Position numbers and translations under genes: made by a program. From assembly GCA_964450865.1 (NCBI GenBank), contig CAYVHB010000030.1:1-33617 (forward strand): DNA of 33,617 bases, read 5' to 3'. A model generated the notes under the pieces. The model was not told the origin of the DNA and did not search any database. It saw only the letters and a program-made list of their open reading frames with translations. This document shows positions 31,159 to 33,617 of the stretch, in pieces. Each line of letters starts with the position of its first letter. The stretch's first letter is position 1. The DNA is from CAYVHB01 sp964450865. Lineage in GTDB: Bacteria; Bacillota; Clostridia; Saccharofermentanales; UBA5734.

Positions 31159-32009
31159 GACCGGCGGGCCAGAACGGCTTCCACAGCTGCAACAGCACCA
31201 CCCAGATAAGTGCTATCCAACGACTCAATCTGACCGGCATCAATCAGGGCAGCAATCTGGGGATCAACGGGCAGTCGATCGAGAACCGGCACGTTCATTT
31301 CAGCTGCAGCCTTCACGGTCTGGCCGGGGCCAAAGATCGCAATCGTCTGATCGCAATCCGGGCACTGTACATAACTCATATTTTCCACAAAGCCAAGGAT
31401 ATGAACCTGCATCATCAGGGCCATATTGCGGGCCTTGCGGACGATCAGCGACACGAGATCCTGCGGCGTCGATACGACAATCAGCCCATCAACCGGAATT
31501 GACTGGAAAATAGTCAGTGGCACATCACCGGTACCCGGCGGCATATCAATCAGCAGAACATCCAGACCTTCCCAGACAACATCCGTCCAGAACTGCTTGA
31601 CAAGGCCCGAAATGACCGGTCCACGCCAGATGACCGGAGCGTCCGGATTCTCCAGCATCAGATTAATGGATACAACCTGGATGCCCAGACTGGTCCGAGC
31701 CGGATAGATCCCTTCCTCATAGCCCATCAGACGTTCGTGCAGACCAAAAGCCTTGGGAATCGATGGCCCGGTGACATCGGCATCCAGAATACCAACTTTC
31801 AGTCCCTTACGGGCCAGGTTCACCGCCAGCAGGGACGTAACCATGGACTTACCCACTCCGCCCTTGCCGCTGGCAACCCCGATAACCGTTTTCACAGCGG
31901 CCAGGCTATGCAGATCTGCGTGCGCCGGCCTGGCTGGCGCACTGCATTCACCACCGCTTTTAGCCGTTGCACAATTACTTTTACTGCCACATGAATCACA
32001 AGAAGACAT
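31155..32009 (-). CDS. Mrp/NBP35-type ATP-binding iron-sulfur carrier
   Basis: A 284-residue P-loop ATPase of the Mrp/NBP35 (ApbC) family, which carries iron-sulfur clusters to apoproteins. The deviant Walker A is GVASGKGGVGKSMVTSLLA (about residues 42-60). DADVTGPSIPKAFG and LIDMPPGTGDVPLTI are further signatures. A VQCPDCDQ motif near residue 214 supplies the CxxC for cluster binding at a dimer interface. The N-terminus has a second Cys-rich patch, CDSCGSKSNC, as seen in clostridial members. A weak AAAGG lies about 13 nt before the ATG. It is followed by the thioredoxin-fold lipoprotein with a 4-bp overlap. The 14-bp tandem array and assembly gap lie just upstream. Confidence 0.93.
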   Translation of the reverse strand: MSSCDSCGSKSNCATAKSGGECSAPARPAHADLHSLAAVKTVIGVASGKGGVGKSMVTSLLAVNLARKGLKVGILDADVTGPSIPKAFGLHERLMGYEEGIYPARTSLGIQVVSINLMLENPDAPVIWRGPVISGLVKQFWTDVVWEGLDVLLIDMPPGTGDVPLTIFQSIPVDGLIVVSTPQDLVSLIVRKARNMALMMQVHILGFVENMSYVQCPDCDQTIAIFGPGQTVKAAAEMNVPVLDRLPVDPQIAALIDAGQIESLDSTYLGGAVAAVEAVLARRS

Positions 32010-32075
32010 TCAACATCACAGCCTTTCTTTATTGTTTGATAATTTCTTAGATGATCTCATTTGATCAGCGCCTGG

Positions 32076-32245
32076 TACTGGCTCCGTTATACTGGCTCCG
32101 TTATACTGGCNNNNNNNNNNNNNNNNNNNNNNNNNNNNNNNNNNNNNNNNNNNNNNNNNNNNNNNNNNNNNNNNNNNNNNNNNNNNNNNNNNNNNNNNNN
32201 NNNNNNNNNNTACTGGCTCCGTTATACTGGCTCCGTTATACTGGC
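32076..32245. repeat. 14-bp tandem repeat array containing a 100-N assembly gap
   Basis: The unit TACTGGCTCCGTTA repeats head to tail: two full units and a partial one at 32076-32110, then N from 32111 to 32210, then two full units and a partial one at 32211-32245. Both flanks are identical, so the gap is an unresolved continuation, and its true length is unknown because 100 N is a conventional placeholder. The unit on the minus strand contains GAGCCAGTATAA, nearly identical to the last codons and stop of the neighbouring methyltransferase gene (GAGCCGGTATAA at 32294-32283). Confidence 0.92.
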
Positions 32246-32282
32246 AGGGACAGATCGATTGATGTTTTATTAAACCAGCACT

Positions 32283-32918
32283 TTATACCGGCTCTTTGCT
32301 AGCACGGAGCATGGGAGACCTGGCCCGGATGATCCAGTAACCAGCGGAACGTTCCAGGACCGAGACATCAGCAAATAACGTCTGCAGCCTGGCCAGGGCT
32401 GAAGGCGCACCCTGTTTTTTCTGAATGACCACATACAGGCGTCCATCAGTCCTTAAGCGGGTACTGGCCTCGATAAAGAAACGGTAGACGACAGCCTTGC
32501 CGGCGCGAATCGGCGGATTGGTCAGGATAACGTCAAAGTCACCGGTTAGCGCAGTCAGACCATCTGACTGGACGATCTCAACATACTGCGTCTGGTTCAG
32601 GCGGGCGTTGTGACGGGCCAATTCCAGAGCCCGTTCATTGACATCAGCCAGAACAACATTCAGGGCAGGGAAAATCCTTTTCAGGACAATGCCAACCGGC
32701 CCATATCCACAACCCAGATCCAGCACCCGGCCCGTCATATGGCCTTCCACCTGAATGACCGTTGTCAACAGCAATTCCGAGCCATAGTCTAGGCGGGTCC
32801 TCGAGAAAACACCGCGATCGGTTTTAAAGTGAAAATCTATGCCATGCAAGCGGGTCTCAATCACCCGTTCCTGATGTTCCAGATCAGTTTTTTCATCAAA
32901 ATAATGTGCCATGATCAT
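32283..32918 (-). CDS. RsmC-like class I SAM-dependent methyltransferase
   Basis: A 211-residue methyltransferase of the small RsmC/YbxB type, related to enzymes that methylate guanine in 16S rRNA. Motif I is VLDLGCGYGPVGIVL (about 65-79). The acidic motif II strand is VVLADVNERALELARHN. The catalytic NPPIRAGK (about 134-141) is the N-P-P-[IF] signature of base N-methyltransferases. The N-terminal YFDEKTDLEHQERVIETRL and FHFKTDRGVFS are standard for this subfamily. Length is typical (about 200). Two ATGs are possible (32918 and 32912), with GAGGAG 4 or 10 nt away. It lies 8 nt after queT, so the two are co-transcribed. rRNA modification beside queuosine-precursor uptake makes a small RNA-modification unit. 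Confidence 0.9.
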   Translation of the reverse strand: MIMAHYFDEKTDLEHQERVIETRLHGIDFHFKTDRGVFSRTRLDYGSELLLTTVIQVEGHMTGRVLDLGCGYGPVGIVLKRIFPALNVVLADVNERALELARHNARLNQTQYVEIVQSDGLTALTGDFDVILTNPPIRAGKAVVYRFFIEASTRLRTDGRLYVVIQKKQGAPSALARLQTLFADVSVLERSAGYWIIRARSPMLRASKEPV

Positions 32919-32926
32919 ATGACTCC

Positions 32927-33481
32927 TCAGTGGTGATGTTTATCCAGCCTGGCCGGCAAGCGGTCCAGGCCAGCCTTGCGCAAAGCCAGCAAGAGCGGCA
33001 AACCTATGACATACACGGCAACCGCTTCGGAAATCAGGATTGATACCTGGACACCAGCAATCGCTGCAAAGGACTGACTCATACCCGGGATCAGGAATGG
33101 CAAATATAAGCCTACGATCAAGGCATTCAGGATGATGGGCGGCAATAAGACAACCAGGGTCTTGTACCAGCTGTCTTTCAAGCGCTGTTGCAGCCACCAG
33201 GTCAGGGCTGCAGCCAGCAAGGTAGTCAAACTGCCAAAAATAATATCAATCAGGCCGAGTGGCGATGGATTGAAGAAGGCATTAGTCAGCAGACAGCCAA
33301 GAAACAGGCCAGGCACCGCAGCTGGCGTCAGGGCAGCCAGCGCCGTCAGGGCTTCGGCCAGACGAAACTGAATGGGCCCAAAGGCCATCTGGGCAAACGG
33401 TAAAGTGAAGATGATGTAGGCCGCGGCAATCAGCGCGCCTTCTGTCAGATACAAGGTCTTCATTCGGGTCGACATGGTCAT
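32927..33481 (-). CDS. queT: QueT family transporter (ECF substrate-binding component)
   Basis: A 184-residue membrane protein with five to six helices, matching the QueT family. These are ECF S-components proposed to take up queuosine precursors such as preQ0 or preQ1. The N-terminal GALIAAAYIIFTLPFAQMAF followed by GPIQFRLAEAL is the family signature. FLGCLLTNAFF, then PLGLIDIIFGSLTTLLAAALT, broken here after 20 residues for length, is also conserved. GGGAG lies 6 nt before the ATG. The ECF energising subunits are not in the window and are usually shared and encoded elsewhere. I looked for a preQ1 riboswitch in the 136 nt upstream and did not recognise one. The C-terminus ends in KHHH. Confidence 0.88.
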   Translation of the reverse strand: MTMSTRMKTLYLTEGALIAAAYIIFTLPFAQMAFGPIQFRLAEALTALAALTPAAVPGLFLGCLLTNAFFNPSPLGLIDIIFGSLTTLLAAALTWWLQQRLKDSWYKTLVVLLPPIILNALIVGLYLPFLIPGMSQSFAAIAGVQVSILISEAVAVYVIGLPLLLALRKAGLDRLPARLDKHHH

Positions 33482-33498
33482 GAGTTACTCCCTCTTCA

Positions 33499-33517
33499 CG
33501 GTGAAAAACAGTCACCG
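33499..33517 (-). other. Hairpin next to the queT ribosome binding site
   Basis: CGGTGA and TCACCG pair (6 bp) around a 7-nt loop, ending a few bases upstream of GAGGGAG. It could influence translation of queT. It does not match the preQ1-I pattern that I know. Confidence 0.35.
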
Positions 33518-33523
33518 GAACAC

Positions 33524-33553
33524 TATATATGCCAAAACCTGCCGGTCCTGCAA
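33524..33553 (-). promoter_or_regulatory. Possible promoter for queT and the methyltransferase gene
   Basis: On the minus strand TTGCAG (33553-33548), an 18-nt spacer and TATATA (33529-33524). Both hexamers are imperfect. It would give a leader of about 35 nt that starts with the hairpin above. The remaining 33554-33617 shows nothing identifiable. Confidence 0.35.
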
Positions 33554-33617
33554 GATCGCAAGGGGCTGGGCCTGAACATCATGGGGCTCGCATGAATGAT
33601 TCAAATAAGCAAAAGAC

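Noticed and set aside
32076..32245. Possible CRISPR array
   Set aside because: Units are 14 bp, head to tail with no spacers, and no cas genes are nearby. It is a simple tandem repeat.
33482..33617. preQ1 riboswitch upstream of queT
   Set aside because: I looked for the compact preQ1-I pattern (stem, loop and A-rich tail over the ribosome site) and saw only a 6-bp hairpin without the conserved tail.

Overview
The window looks like a chromosomal segment from a GC-rich (by eye somewhat under 60% GC) Gram-positive-type bacterium, most likely a clostridial member of the Bacillota. The clues are the rpsU-yqeY pair, a QueT-type ECF transporter component, a cupin/XRE regulator beside an AMP-forming acyl-CoA ligase, a lipoprotein lipobox, a LysM wall-binding protein, and clean AGGAGG-type ribosome binding sites. 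The taxon is an inference. One family present (DUF2298, the 'YYY' membrane proteins) is better known to me from Chloroflexota and Archaea. A run of exactly 100 N inside a tandem repeat shows this is a draft scaffold.

Layout. (1) 1-6046, minus strand: housekeeping block alaS, hit, rpsU, yqeY, recJ (recJ runs off the left edge). It has a promoter in front of alaS and another in front of rpsU. (2) 6278-12214, plus strand: DUF1015 protein, FAD-dependent oxidoreductase and a large DUF2298 membrane protein. The last two are a candidate lipid-linked glycan or envelope module. (3) 12233-17270, minus: serA, a membrane protein with a degenerate PP2C-like domain and an extracellular LysM domain, and the CCA-adding enzyme. 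(4) 17525-21660: a secreted, membrane-anchored seven-bladed RCC1-repeat protein (plus) whose stop overlaps that of a convergent DUF2207 membrane protein (minus). (5) 22143-22218: tRNA-Ala(CGC) with a perfect consensus promoter and a U-tract terminator. (6) 22368-30345: two AMP-forming acyl-CoA ligases and a cupin-XRE regulator on the minus strand. Between the two ligases lie radA and ispD (plus) and a divergent ispF (minus). (7) 30520-33481, minus: queT, an RsmC-like methyltransferase, the 14-bp tandem array with the N gap, an Mrp/NBP35 P-loop protein, and a cysteine-less thioredoxin-fold lipoprotein overlapping mrp by ATGA.

Functional links. IspD and IspF are steps 2 and 4 of the MEP isoprenoid pathway, here in convergent rather than fused or co-directional arrangement. 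SerA and a DUF1015 protein, which I recall as neighbours in many clostridia, are on opposite strands about 5 kb apart. AlaRS and a tRNA-Ala carrying the G3-U70 identity pair are both present.

Three window-wide patterns stand out. First, many intergenic regions contain short direct duplications (units of 13, 14, 18, 30, 44, 54 and about 70 bp). Two of these appear to be copies of the upstream gene's own stop-codon region. Second, several strong hairpins sit at gene ends without any U-tract. Third, several conserved enzymes carry low-complexity Pro/Ser/Ala/Gly insertions. No prophage, insertion sequence or CRISPR array was seen. I did not find an obvious new multi-gene defence or biosynthetic system. 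The best candidates for something undescribed are the pseudophosphatase-LysM protein, the gene-end-derived tandem array and the possible switch-like leader before radA.
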